A DNA stretch of 31,726 nucleotides from Labilithrix sp. Its GTDB lineage: Bacteria > Myxococcota > Polyangia > Polyangiales > Polyangiaceae. Shown in pieces: positions 1 through 6,796 of the stretch. The position numbers were made by a program, and so were the translations under genes. The notes beneath the pieces are model-generated. The model worked only from the letters and a program-made list of their open reading frames with translations. It had not been told where the DNA came from and did not search any database. Position 1 is the stretch's first letter. Every line of letters begins with the position of its first letter. The stretch is taken from the NCBI GenBank assembly GCA_028287035.1, contig JAQBQL010000268.1:1-31726 (forward strand), written 5' to 3'.

Positions 1-128
1 GCGGCCGGCGTGGCGCACGGCGGCGCGGGCGTGGCCGGCGGCGGGCTCGAGCACGCCGCGACCAGGGCGACGAGGGCGGTCCCGGCGATCAGGATGCGGC
101 GGGCAAAAGGCGAGCGGCGGAGCATCAT
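1..128 (-). CDS. Lipoprotein, N-terminal part (cut by window edge)
   Basis: Reading leftward from ATG at 128 there is an open frame of at least 42 codons that runs off the window. It begins MMLRRSPFARRILIAG, a positively charged n-region, followed by a hydrophobic stretch and the lipobox LVAAC with the lipidated cysteine at residue 26. After it comes a Pro/Ala-rich linker. This is a classic SPII signal, so the product should be a membrane-anchored lipoprotein; its function cannot be seen. A GTG directly upstream (131) is an alternative start. A TATAAG hexamer at 137-142 lies 8 nt from the ATG. Confidence 0.75.
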   Translation of the reverse strand, partial: MMLRRSPFARRILIAGTALVALVAACSSPPPATPAPPCATPA

Positions 129-136
129 CACGGCGC

Positions 137-142
137 CTTATA
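137..142 (-). promoter_or_regulatory. -10-like hexamer TATAAG for the left-edge lipoprotein
   Basis: TATAAG on the minus strand ends 8 nt before the ATG at 128 and 5 nt before the GTG at 131. The last base is G rather than T, so it is a weaker member of the window-wide pattern. Confidence 0.4.
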
Positions 143-188
143 CCCCGCCGCGATCCTCACGTGGAGAGCCGTCGCATCCGGGGGGCCG

Positions 189-1466
189 TCAGTCTGGCCG
201 CGCGCCGAGCAGGAAGTGCAGCGCCGCCGGGAGCCGCTGCGCCCAGTAGATCTCGTTGTGCTCCGCGCCGGGCTGAACGACGTGGTCGAGATCCTTGCCG
301 TCGACGTAGCCGACCTTGCGGTCGCGGGCCGCGAGCTCGGTGGAGTTCGTCACGTCGTCGTTGCTGGTGCCCGCGTTCCCGCTGTCGACGTAGACCCGCA
401 GCGGGCGGAACGCGCGCGCCGTGGTGGTGTCGACGTCGGCGAGGATGACCGTCCCGTCCCACCACGTCGAAGGGCTCATGGCGCCCACGAGGCCGAACAC
501 GTCGGCGTGCGTGACGCCGGCGTAGGCGCTGACGAGCCCGCCCAGCGAGGAGCCCATGATGGCGGTGTCCTCGCGGCCCGGCCTCGTGCGGAGCTCCTGG
601 TCGACCTTCGGCTTGATCTCGTCGATGAGCATCGCGAGGTACTGGTCTGCCTTGCCGCCCCCGTACATGGGATCGGCGGTGGGGGTGAGCTCGTCGATGC
701 GCGCCGCGGTGCTCTCGACGCCGACCACGATGGTCTCGCGCACCGACCCGTCCTCGGCCGCCGCGTCGAGCGTCTCGTCGACCTTCCACTCGTTGCCACC
801 GAACGCGAGCGACGCGTCGAACAGGTTCGCGCCGTCGTGCATGTACGTGACGCCGAAGCGGGCCTCGGTGTTCTCGACGTACGTGGGCGGCAGATACACC
901 CAGACGCCGCGCGTGCTCGGCAGCTTGGTCGACACGAACGCCGGCCACCGCTTGTCGACGGTGCCGTGGGTCACCGTGAAGCGCGGATAGAGGTCGACGG
1001 TCGAGCCGCCCTTCACGTGGAAGTTCGGACCGCGTGACCACGTGTCGCCGAGCAGCGGCTTGACCTCGAGGTCGGTGGGGGCGCCGCCGTCCAGCACTTG
1101 CCAGTGCCACTCGTAGAGCCCGGCCGCCGGCGACGCGAGCGGGACCCCGACGTCCCACGAGAGCGGCGCCGCCGACCCGCGCAGCGTGAGCGCGGCGGCG
1201 GGCGCCGAGCTGGATGCATAATGCACGCGTATCGTGGTGACCGCCGGTCCCGGACCGGGTGGCGCGGTCCCGGTGCTGGTTGGAGCGGGAGGCGGCGCGG
1301 TCCCGGTGCCGCCCGGCGCCGCAGCGGAGGGAGCGTCGGGCGTGGACGACGAGCATCCCGCCGTCCACGCGGCAGCGGCCGCGACCACCAGGAGCAGCGC
1401 CGCGCCGCGACGCCGCGAGCGGATCCCGACGATGCGGGACGAAGAAGGAGGAGAGGCGCCCGCCAT
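189..1466 (-). CDS. Secreted lipoprotein esterase, esterase D / enterochelin esterase-like
   Basis: The 425-residue product has an Arg-rich n-region, a hydrophobic core and a lipobox-like WTAGC with Cys at residue 38, then a Ser/Pro/Thr/Gly linker of about 40 residues. A beta-sandwich-like N-terminal part (about 80-190) precedes an alpha/beta hydrolase domain of the PF00756 type. The nucleophile elbow is GSSLGG at 305-310 (Ser307), and GAEHNEIYW near the C terminus supplies the likely catalytic His403. Family members hydrolyse ester bonds in siderophores, feruloyl-sugars or acyl chains; the substrate cannot be read from sequence. The start ATG at 1466 puts a normal signal peptide first; the frame stays open far upstream (to about 3278) but that is antisense to real plus-strand genes. 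Confidence 0.85.
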   Translation of the reverse strand: MAGASPPSSSRIVGIRSRRRGAALLLVVAAAAAWTAGCSSSTPDAPSAAAPGGTGTAPPPAPTSTGTAPPGPGPAVTTIRVHYASSSAPAAALTLRGSAAPLSWDVGVPLASPAAGLYEWHWQVLDGGAPTDLEVKPLLGDTWSRGPNFHVKGGSTVDLYPRFTVTHGTVDKRWPAFVSTKLPSTRGVWVYLPPTYVENTEARFGVTYMHDGANLFDASLAFGGNEWKVDETLDAAAEDGSVRETIVVGVESTAARIDELTPTADPMYGGGKADQYLAMLIDEIKPKVDQELRTRPGREDTAIMGSSLGGLVSAYAGVTHADVFGLVGAMSPSTWWDGTVILADVDTTTARAFRPLRVYVDSGNAGTSNDDVTNSTELAARDRKVGYVDGKDLDHVVQPGAEHNEIYWAQRLPAALHFLLGARPD

Positions 1467-1532
1467 GGTCGAGGCCCGAACCGTGACCGCGAGCGGATGG
1501 TGAGTCAAGGCGCCGGACGCCGCCCGTCGTGG

Positions 1533-1538
1533 TACCTT
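1533..1538 (+). promoter_or_regulatory. -10-like hexamer TACCTT
   Basis: TACCTT is followed by 6 nt and then the GTG at 1545. There is no SD sequence in that gap, so the transcript is predicted to start at or next to the GTG. Confidence 0.5.
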
Positions 1539-1544
1539 CCCGGC

Positions 1545-2252
1545 GTGGACCGCGACGCGATCACCGGGAAGCTCGACAAGTTGCTGCTCCTCCGCGGAGA
1601 TCCCGTGAAGGGGCTGCCCGCCGCGGTCTGGGCCGAGAATCTCGAGGGCGTCGACCGCGAGGATCTCGTGCGCGCCGCCATCGAGGTCGTGCGCTCGCTC
1701 CTCGTCCCGGAGTGGGCCTCGCGGCGCAAGGACGACCCCCGCCCGCAGAAGGCGCTCGAGGCTGCCGAGTCCTGGCTGGCCACGAAGTCGGCGGACGCCC
1801 TCGCCGAATGCAAGGCGGCCGCAAAGGCGTGCACGGCGGCGCGCGGCGAGACGTTCGGTGACCAGCACCGCGTGCCGGAGGCCGCGCGCGGCATCGCGTG
1901 GGCGGTCGGTCCCAAGGAGTCGGCCCCGATCTTCGACGCGCTCGCCGCGACGGAGGAGGAGCTCCTCGCGCGCATCGCGCTCACGTCCGAGTACCACCTC
2001 GGTCCGCAGCAGCGGAAGGACATCGTCGAGGCGCTCCGGCGCGTGCTCGCCCCCGAGGTCCCGGTGTCGAGCGCCGCCAACTCGCTTCCGCCCGCCGGTC
2101 CCGCGCCGTACTCGCCGGACGGACACTTCGAGCTCGGTCAGGTGGTCATCCACAAGAAGTTCGGCGACGTGAACGTCACGAGCGTGGGCGAGACGTGGAT
2201 CGAGGTCGAGCTGCAGGACGGCTCGAAGAAGCGCCTCGCCCACAAGCCCTAG
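1545..2252 (+). CDS. Unknown protein with C-terminal Tudor/CarD-like domain
   Basis: The 235-residue protein is soluble, with no signal peptide. The first 180 residues are mainly helical and rich in Ala, Glu and Lys; I do not recognise them. The last 45 or so residues read like a small beta-barrel: GQVVIHKKFGDVNVTSV, then WIEVELQDGSKKRLAHK. This hydrophobic-H-x-FG-V pattern resembles the Tudor/SH3-like modules at the ends of some UvrD-type helicases and CarD-like proteins, which bind nucleic acid or polymerase. GTG 1545 is chosen because the TACCTT hexamer sits 6 nt upstream; an in-frame GTG at 1503 lies upstream of that hexamer. A J-domain gene follows after 24 nt and probably shares its transcript. 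Confidence 0.75.
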   Translation: MDRDAITGKLDKLLLLRGDPVKGLPAAVWAENLEGVDREDLVRAAIEVVRSLLVPEWASRRKDDPRPQKALEAAESWLATKSADALAECKAAAKACTAARGETFGDQHRVPEAARGIAWAVGPKESAPIFDALAATEEELLARIALTSEYHLGPQQRKDIVEALRRVLAPEVPVSSAANSLPPAGPAPYSPDGHFELGQVVIHKKFGDVNVTSVGETWIEVELQDGSKKRLAHKP

Positions 2253-2276
2253 CGGCGCGAGCAACCTCGCAGGGCG

Positions 2277-2765
2277 ATGACCGACGCAGAGCTCACGCGC
2301 GGCGTGTACGCGCTCGCGAAGACGAAGCGGAAGAAGCTCCTCTGGTGCGCGTGGTGGACCGGCGCGCCGAGCGAGAAGCCGTTCCGCCCGCCCGACGCGT
2401 ACGGCGGCGGCGCCCGCACCGAGGAGGAGGCGCGCCAGCTCGCCGAGAAGGCGGCGGGCCGCTCGCTCGAGCAGGTGGATGGGCACTGGGCGGGCGCGTG
2501 GAAGCGCGTGCTCGCCGGTCTCCGGCCCTTCCCCTCCCGCGCCGCGCGCGTCGCCGACGGCGCCGAGAAGCCTGCGAAGCCCGTCGACCCCTATGCGCTG
2601 CTCGGGGTCACGAGCGACGCGACGCTCGACGACGTGAAGCTCGCGTTCCGGAAGAAGGCGCTCGAGCACCACCCCGACCGCGGCGGCGACTCGCTCGCCT
2701 TCATCGCGATGAAGCGCGCCTACGACGGCATCGTGAAGCGCCGCGAGCGGAGGCGCCGCCCCTGA
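2277..2765 (+). CDS. J-domain protein with N-terminal Trp-rich module
   Basis: This is a 162-residue DnaJ-type cochaperone-like protein with the J-domain at the C terminus (about 103-157) rather than the usual N terminus. The HPD signature is intact at 132-134 within EHHPDRGGD, so it should stimulate an Hsp70 (DnaK) ATPase. There is no Gly/Phe region, zinc finger or substrate-binding domain. The first 80 residues hold a Trp-rich block (LLWCAWWTG, residues 21-29; HWAGAWKRV, 70-78) that I cannot assign and that may select the client. The C terminus is a basic RRERRRRP tail. The ATG follows AGGG by 2 nt and the upstream gene by 24 nt, which fits an operon-internal gene. Confidence 0.85.
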   Translation: MTDAELTRGVYALAKTKRKKLLWCAWWTGAPSEKPFRPPDAYGGGARTEEEARQLAEKAAGRSLEQVDGHWAGAWKRVLAGLRPFPSRAARVADGAEKPAKPVDPYALLGVTSDATLDDVKLAFRKKALEHHPDRGGDSLAFIAMKRAYDGIVKRRERRRRP

Positions 2766-2777
2766 CGGGCGCGCCCG
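2766..2777. repeat. Perfect 12-bp palindrome CGGGCGCGCCCG
   Basis: The palindrome starts one base after the J-domain stop codon and ends 3 nt before the TACCAT hexamer of the next gene. It could form a small hairpin ending the upstream transcript or be an operator in the -35/-10 spacer of the downstream promoter. In DNA this GC-rich a chance origin is also possible. Confidence 0.35.
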
Positions 2778-2780
2778 GCG

Positions 2781-2786
2781 TACCAT
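2781..2786 (+). promoter_or_regulatory. -10-like hexamer TACCAT
   Basis: TACCAT is followed by 7 nt and the GTG at 2794. The ATG at 2785 overlaps this hexamer and is therefore probably not the true start. The same hexamer with the same spacing precedes the gene starting at 15531. Confidence 0.55.
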
Positions 2787-2793
2787 GCGCCTC

Positions 2794-3795
2794 GTGAGCG
2801 AACGACGCCTACGGTGGGGCATCCTGGGATGTGGATCGATCGCGACCCGCGCGGTGGCGCCGGCCATGCGCTGGGCGGACAACGCGGAGCTCGTCGCGAT
2901 CGGCTCGCGGAGCGAGGCGCGCGCCCGGGAAAAGGCGACCGAGCTCGGCGCGGCACGCGCGCACGGCACGTACGAGGCCCTGCTCGCCGATCCCGACGTG
3001 GACGCCGTGTACATCGGGCTTCCGACGGGCGAGCACGCGCACTGGGCGCTCGCCGCGGCCGAGGCCGGAAAGCACGTGCTCTGCGACAAGAGCCTCACGC
3101 TCGACGGCGAGCGCGCGCTGGCGCTGCGCGCGGCCTTCCAGCGGCACGGGCGGCTGCTCGTGGAGGGGTTCATGGTGCGCCACCATCCCCAGTGGTCGCT
3201 CGCGAAGCGCCTCGTCGACCACGACGCCATCGGCCGCGTGCGCCACGTGCGCGCCTGGTTCCGCGCGACGCTCGACAACCCCGCCGATCATCGCTGGTCG
3301 CCCACGCTCGGGGGCGGCGCGCTGTTCGACGTCACCTGCTACGCCGTCAACGCGGCGCGCTTCTTCGTGGGCGAGGAGCCCGTTGCCGTCCAGGGCGTCG
3401 CGCGCTGGGCGAGCGAGCGCGTCGACGAGGCCACCGACGCGCTCCTCGAGTTCCCGGGCGGCGCGGTCGCCAGCGTGCACGGGAGCCTCCGCGCTCCCTA
3501 CGAGCAGGGCCTCGTCGTCAGCGGCGACCGTGGGCTCCTCGTCATGCGCCGGCCCTTCTCCCCGGGCTGGGAGCCGACGGAGATCGAGATCCACGTGCGC
3601 CGCGAGGGTCCGGAGGTGCAGCTCGTCGCCGGCGCGAACCACTTCCTCCACATGGTGGAGCACGTGTCCGGCTGCATCCTCGACCCCGCCCGCCCGCTCG
3701 CGCCGGCGGAGGACGGCGTCGCCAACGTGCTCGCCTGCGCGGCCATCCAGGCGTCCTGCCTCGCGGAGTCGAAGGTCACGGTCGGCGCGCACTGA
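2794..3795 (+). CDS. Gfo/Idh/MocA-family NAD(P)-dependent oxidoreductase
   Basis: The 333-residue protein has an N-terminal Rossmann fold with GILGCGSI (9-16) for NAD(P) binding and a C-terminal alpha/beta substrate domain. The family EKP motif appears as DKS with the lysine kept (Lys99, in LCDKSLTLDG). The GGGALFDVTCYAVNAARF block matches the conserved G-G-x-L-x-D-x-x-x-Y region near the active site. Members oxidise or reduce sugars, inositols and related cyclic compounds; the substrate is unknown here. GTG 2794 is preferred over ATG 2785, which lies within the predicted promoter. A hairpin follows the stop. Confidence 0.85.
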   Translation: MSERRLRWGILGCGSIATRAVAPAMRWADNAELVAIGSRSEARAREKATELGAARAHGTYEALLADPDVDAVYIGLPTGEHAHWALAAAEAGKHVLCDKSLTLDGERALALRAAFQRHGRLLVEGFMVRHHPQWSLAKRLVDHDAIGRVRHVRAWFRATLDNPADHRWSPTLGGGALFDVTCYAVNAARFFVGEEPVAVQGVARWASERVDEATDALLEFPGGAVASVHGSLRAPYEQGLVVSGDRGLLVMRRPFSPGWEPTEIEIHVRREGPEVQLVAGANHFLHMVEHVSGCILDPARPLAPAEDGVANVLACAAIQASCLAESKVTVGAH

Positions 3796-3805
3796 CGGGG
3801 CGCGG

Positions 3806-3824
3806 CGTTGCCAGACCGGCAACG
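3806..3824 (+). terminator. Hairpin after the Gfo/Idh/MocA gene
   Basis: CGTTGCC, a 5-nt loop (AGACC) and GGCAACG form a perfect 7-bp stem 10 nt after the stop codon. There is no T-run, so intrinsic termination is uncertain. It also lies 49 nt upstream of the next start and could be an operator. Confidence 0.45.
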
Positions 3825-3872
3825 GAGCGTCGCCTGGACAAACGGCCGCGCTGACGGCAAGAGTGGCTCGCC

Positions 3873-4820
3873 ATGACGCGTCGTACTGCCTGCCACTTCG
3901 CCGGACTCCTGCTCGCCGCGGTGGCCGGCTGCTACACGGGACCCACCGATCTGAGCCCGGCGGTGACGGGCCCCGGCGGCGCGACGCCGGGAACGATCCC
4001 GGCCCCCGACGATCTCGATGCCGCCGGTGACGAGCACGCTGACGCCCCGCAGACCGCGACCGGGCTCCCCTGCGACGTGGCCCGCGTGCTCGCGACCGCC
4101 TGCACGACGTGCCATTCCGGCAAACCGGTGCGTGGCGCGCCGAACCCGCTCGTGACGTACGACGACCTCGTCGCCGAGGACGCGCTCACCGGAAAGAGCT
4201 TCGCCGAGACGTCGCTCGCCCGCATGAAGGACAGCAAGCGGCCGATGCCGCCTTCCGGATCGCTGTCCGCCTCGGACCTCGCTGCGTTCGAGGCCTGGGT
4301 CGAAGCGGGCACGCCGCGCGGCACGTGCGGAGGTCCCGCGGCGGCGAGCGACGGCGGCCCCCCCTCGGCCGCCGACGCGGGCGCGAGCACGTCGAGCGAC
4401 GCGAGCACCACGCCGGCGACCAGCGTGTGCACGAGCGGACAGACCTGGACGGGAGGAGCGCCTGGCCCGCTCATGCAGCCGGGCAAGCCATGCCTCGGCT
4501 GCCACGCCGCCACCGGCGCACGCGTCTTCCAGCTCGCGGGCACCGTGTACCCGACCCTGCACGAGCCCGACGGCTGCTTCGGCGCCGCCAAGCCCGGCGT
4601 GAAGGTGGTCATCGTCGATGGCGATGGCGTGAGCCACTCCATGAGCGTCAACGCCAATGGCAACTTCTACCGGATCACGAGCCTGCCGCTGCCCTACACG
4701 GCGATGGTCGTCGACGGCACCACGACGCGCGTGATGCACGCGCCGCAGACGAACGGCGACTGCAACTCCTGTCACACCGGGACGGGCGCGGGCTCGCCCG
4801 GACGCATCATGCTTCCGTGA
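3873..4820 (+). CDS. Lipoprotein with three c-type haem-binding motifs
   Basis: The 315-residue product opens with MTRRTACHF, a hydrophobic run and the lipobox VAGC (Cys20), so it should be lipid-anchored in the envelope. Three CxxCH motifs are present: CTTCH at 77-81, CLGCH at 207-211 and CNSCH at 297-301. Motif 1 lies in a cytochrome-c-like module that includes RPMPPSGSLSASDLAAFEAW, typical of planctomycete/myxobacterial cytochromes with a Met ligand. A Ser/Ala/Asp/Gly-rich linker (about 150-185) separates it from the second part, in which about 85 residues resembling a carboxypeptidase-regulatory-like beta domain sit between motifs 2 and 3. Electron transfer or binding is likely; partners are not nearby. 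AAGAGT 8 nt upstream is a weak promoter candidate. The 3' end overlaps the convergent MFS gene by 14 bp. Confidence 0.8.
   Translation: MTRRTACHFAGLLLAAVAGCYTGPTDLSPAVTGPGGATPGTIPAPDDLDAAGDEHADAPQTATGLPCDVARVLATACTTCHSGKPVRGAPNPLVTYDDLVAEDALTGKSFAETSLARMKDSKRPMPPSGSLSASDLAAFEAWVEAGTPRGTCGGPAAASDGGPPSAADAGASTSSDASTTPATSVCTSGQTWTGGAPGPLMQPGKPCLGCHAATGARVFQLAGTVYPTLHEPDGCFGAAKPGVKVVIVDGDGVSHSMSVNANGNFYRITSLPLPYTAMVVDGTTTRVMHAPQTNGDCNSCHTGTGAGSPGRIMLP
4789..4800 (-). terminator. Small hairpin beyond the MFS stop
   Basis: CGGG, CTCG and CCCG can pair to form a 4-bp stem with a tetraloop 6 nt past the minus-strand stop at 4807. It mirrors the hairpin at 4821-4836 on the other side of this convergent overlap. 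Weak by itself. Confidence 0.3.
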
Positions 4821-6075
4821 CTGCCCCCTCGGGCAGGGCCGGCGCCTCGTCGGGCAGGCTGGTTCGCCCGACGAGCACGTTCGAGATCGCGAAGACGATG
4901 ACGCCGGCGACCCCGAGCCCCGCCTCGGCGAGGAGCATGTTGCGCATGCCGTAGCGCTGGGCGACCACGCCGAGCAGCAGCCCGAGCCACCAGATCGGGA
5001 AGTTCGAGAGCGACGCGTAGATGTTGTACTTCGTCGCGCCCGAGCCCTTGCCCATCGCCTCGAGGACGAAGGCGGTGAACGCGGCGTACGCGAGGCCGAC
5101 CGCGAAGGCGTAGATCAGGTTCCACACCACGTACATCGCGACGGTCGCCGGGCAGACGGCCATCGCCACCGCCACGAAGGCGAGCCCGAGGCCGATCGCC
5201 GGGTACGCGTAGAGCGGTCGCATGCGGTTGCACACCCAGCCGCCAGCGAAGCAGCCGAGCGCGGTGACGAAGCCGGAGAGAAGCCCCTGGAGGAGCTCGA
5301 CCTCGTGCTGGCCGGCGCCCCAGAAGATCGCGACGTCGGCCTGCGTGAGCACCGCCTGCGCCGCGCCGGTGCCGACCGGCAGGATGCAGAGGATGGCGGC
5401 GAGGAGGCCGCCCTTCGTCTTCAGCATCAGCTTCAGGTCCTTCACGACGCCCTTCACGGCGGCGGCGGGCCCCTGGTGGTGGACCCTCGCCTTCGGCACC
5501 GGCAGCGCGAGGAGCGCGAGCGAGCAGGCAATGAAGAGGATCCCGATGATGACCCCGGCCATCCACGGCGACGGGAGCTGCACGAGCAGGAAGAGACCGA
5601 GCGCGCCGCCGAGCCCTGCGCCGCCCAGATTGCCTGCCTGGAACCAGCCGCTGACGCGCCCGATCTGGTCGTGCGGCGTGACCGCCGACATGATCGCCTC
5701 GACCGACATGCCGACCGCCGAGTTGACGAGGCTCGCCGCTGCGATGACGAGGAGGAGGAGCGGCAGCGTCTTCGGTCCGAGCGGGATGACCGACATCGCG
5801 ACGACGCCGACCGCCGACGCGGCGGTCGACGCGACGTACCAGCGGCGCGGCGTCATCGTGACGTCGACGAGGGGCGCCCACAGCCACTTGAGCCACTGCG
5901 AGAGGAGGTTCGCCCCGTTGAGCGTCGCTCCTTCCTGGATCGACAGCCCGTGCTTCGTCGCGAGGAACGTGAGCGCGACCGACACGAAGCCGCTCAGCGC
6001 GCCGAACGGCATGTAGAGGATCGTCCACACGACCGGGTGCGGGAGCTTCTGGGCTGCGGCGGGGGCGTCGGTCAC
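4807..6075 (-). CDS. MFS transporter
   Basis: The 422-residue product is highly hydrophobic, with about 12 predicted membrane segments starting at VVWTILYMPFGALSGFVSVA and ending near GVAGVIVFAISNVL. The layout is that of a major facilitator with a central cytoplasmic loop containing VHHQGPAAAVKGVVKDLKL. It resembles AmpG/PAT-type MFS members in the first helix (PFGALSGF), but I cannot name the substrate. GTG 6075 is chosen because a TAGTGT hexamer lies 8 nt upstream; the longer reading from ATG 6114 runs through that promoter. The gene is single and its 3' end overlaps the haem lipoprotein gene. Confidence 0.85.
   Translation of the reverse strand: MTDAPAAAQKLPHPVVWTILYMPFGALSGFVSVALTFLATKHGLSIQEGATLNGANLLSQWLKWLWAPLVDVTMTPRRWYVASTAASAVGVVAMSVIPLGPKTLPLLLLVIAAASLVNSAVGMSVEAIMSAVTPHDQIGRVSGWFQAGNLGGAGLGGALGLFLLVQLPSPWMAGVIIGILFIACSLALLALPVPKARVHHQGPAAAVKGVVKDLKLMLKTKGGLLAAILCILPVGTGAAQAVLTQADVAIFWGAGQHEVELLQGLLSGFVTALGCFAGGWVCNRMRPLYAYPAIGLGLAFVAVAMAVCPATVAMYVVWNLIYAFAVGLAYAAFTAFVLEAMGKGSGATKYNIYASLSNFPIWWLGLLLGVVAQRYGMRNMLLAEAGLGVAGVIVFAISNVLVGRTSLPDEAPALPEGAVTEA
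4821..4836 (+). terminator. Hairpin directly after the haem lipoprotein stop
   Basis: CTGCCC, a 4-nt loop (CCTC) and GGGCAG form a perfect 6-bp stem that begins on the base after the stop codon at 4820. It lies inside the 3' end of the convergent MFS gene. There is no T-tract. Confidence 0.45.
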
Positions 6076-6083
6076 GGCGGCGC

Positions 6084-6089
6084 ACACTA
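6084..6089 (-). promoter_or_regulatory. -10-like hexamer TAGTGT for the MFS gene
   Basis: TAGTGT on the minus strand is followed by 8 nt and the GTG at 6075. No SD sequence fits in the gap. Confidence 0.5.
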
Positions 6090-6157
6090 CCTCCATGCCG
6101 CGGCACGGCCGCATGAAAGAACGTTCACCTCACTGGCGGGCGGCCGCTCCTCTCCGG

Positions 6158-6163
6158 TACCGT
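6158..6163 (+). promoter_or_regulatory. -10-like hexamer TACCGT
   Basis: TACCGT is followed by 9 nt and the in-frame GTG at 6173. The intervening GGAGGG could act as an SD sequence but would then be only 3 nt from the GTG. Confidence 0.45.
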
Positions 6164-6172
6164 GGAGGGCTG

Positions 6173-6781
6173 GTGGGAGCGCTGCGTCACGTCCTCGGCC
6201 ATGCGCGTCTGCTCGGCATCACGGCCCTCGTCGGCGCGGTCTCCCTCGCGAGCGGCGGCTGCCGTCCCGGGAAGAAGAAGGTCGGGGCGGACGCCTCGGC
6301 GAGCGCGTCGGCTCGCGTCGTCGCGAGCGTCACCGTCCCCCCCGCGGCCAGCGTGCCGCCCGCGCCGCCGAGGCCCGTCGACCCGCTGGCTCCGAGGGAC
6401 CGCGCGCTCGTCGAGCGAACGAAGGCCAACGTGCGCGAGGTCGACGCGCTCGTGAAGAAGGAGACCGTCGCGGAGAACGGCGTCGACGCCGGACAGAAGT
6501 GCGAGGCCATCGAGGAGGCGCGCGATCGGATCGCGTCGCTCCCCGACGACGCCGGTGACCTCGCGACGCTCCTCGCCGAGACGAAGCGGCTGTGCTCCTT
6601 CGAGGTCCCGATCCTCTCCGCGAACGCCGCGCTCAAGCAGGCGGGCTTCGCCTCGTCGCAGGCGTCTCACAAGCTCGTCTGTGACCTCGCCCAGAAGGAG
6701 TTCCTGAAGGCGCGCGCCGCCAAGCCCAACGACCGGAAGACGTACGACGTCGGCTCCCGCCTCAGCCAGACGTGCAAGTGA
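6173..6781 (+). CDS. Lipoprotein of unknown function
   Basis: The 202-residue product starts MGALRHVLGHARLLG, has a hydrophobic core and the lipobox ASGGC with Cys30, followed by RPGKKK and an Ala/Ser/Pro/Val linker to about residue 75. The rest is helical and charged, with four or so further Cys residues (for example QKCEAIEEARD, KRLCSFEV, HKLVCDLAQ, QTCK) that could form disulphides. I recognise no family. GTG 6173 gives a normal-length signal; the ATG at 6095 would add 26 residues and lies upstream of the TACCGT hexamer. The pirin gene starts 15 nt downstream but has its own strong hexamer. Confidence 0.75.
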   Translation: MGALRHVLGHARLLGITALVGAVSLASGGCRPGKKKVGADASASASARVVASVTVPPAASVPPAPPRPVDPLAPRDRALVERTKANVREVDALVKKETVAENGVDAGQKCEAIEEARDRIASLPDDAGDLATLLAETKRLCSFEVPILSANAALKQAGFASSQASHKLVCDLAQKEFLKARAAKPNDRKTYDVGSRLSQTCK

Positions 6782-6784
6782 CGC

Positions 6785-6790
6785 TATAGT
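6785..6790 (+). promoter_or_regulatory. -10 hexamer TATAGT for the pirin gene
   Basis: TATAGT, preceded by CGC, is followed by 6 nt and the GTG at 6797. The upstream stop codon is only 4 nt before it. This is among the closest matches to a sigma70-type -10 in the window. Confidence 0.6.
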
Positions 6791-6796
6791 CGGGGC

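Noticed and set aside
1467..3278. 604-codon upstream extension of the esterase frame
   Set aside because: It is antisense to three real plus-strand genes, and the signal peptide begins only at ATG 1466.
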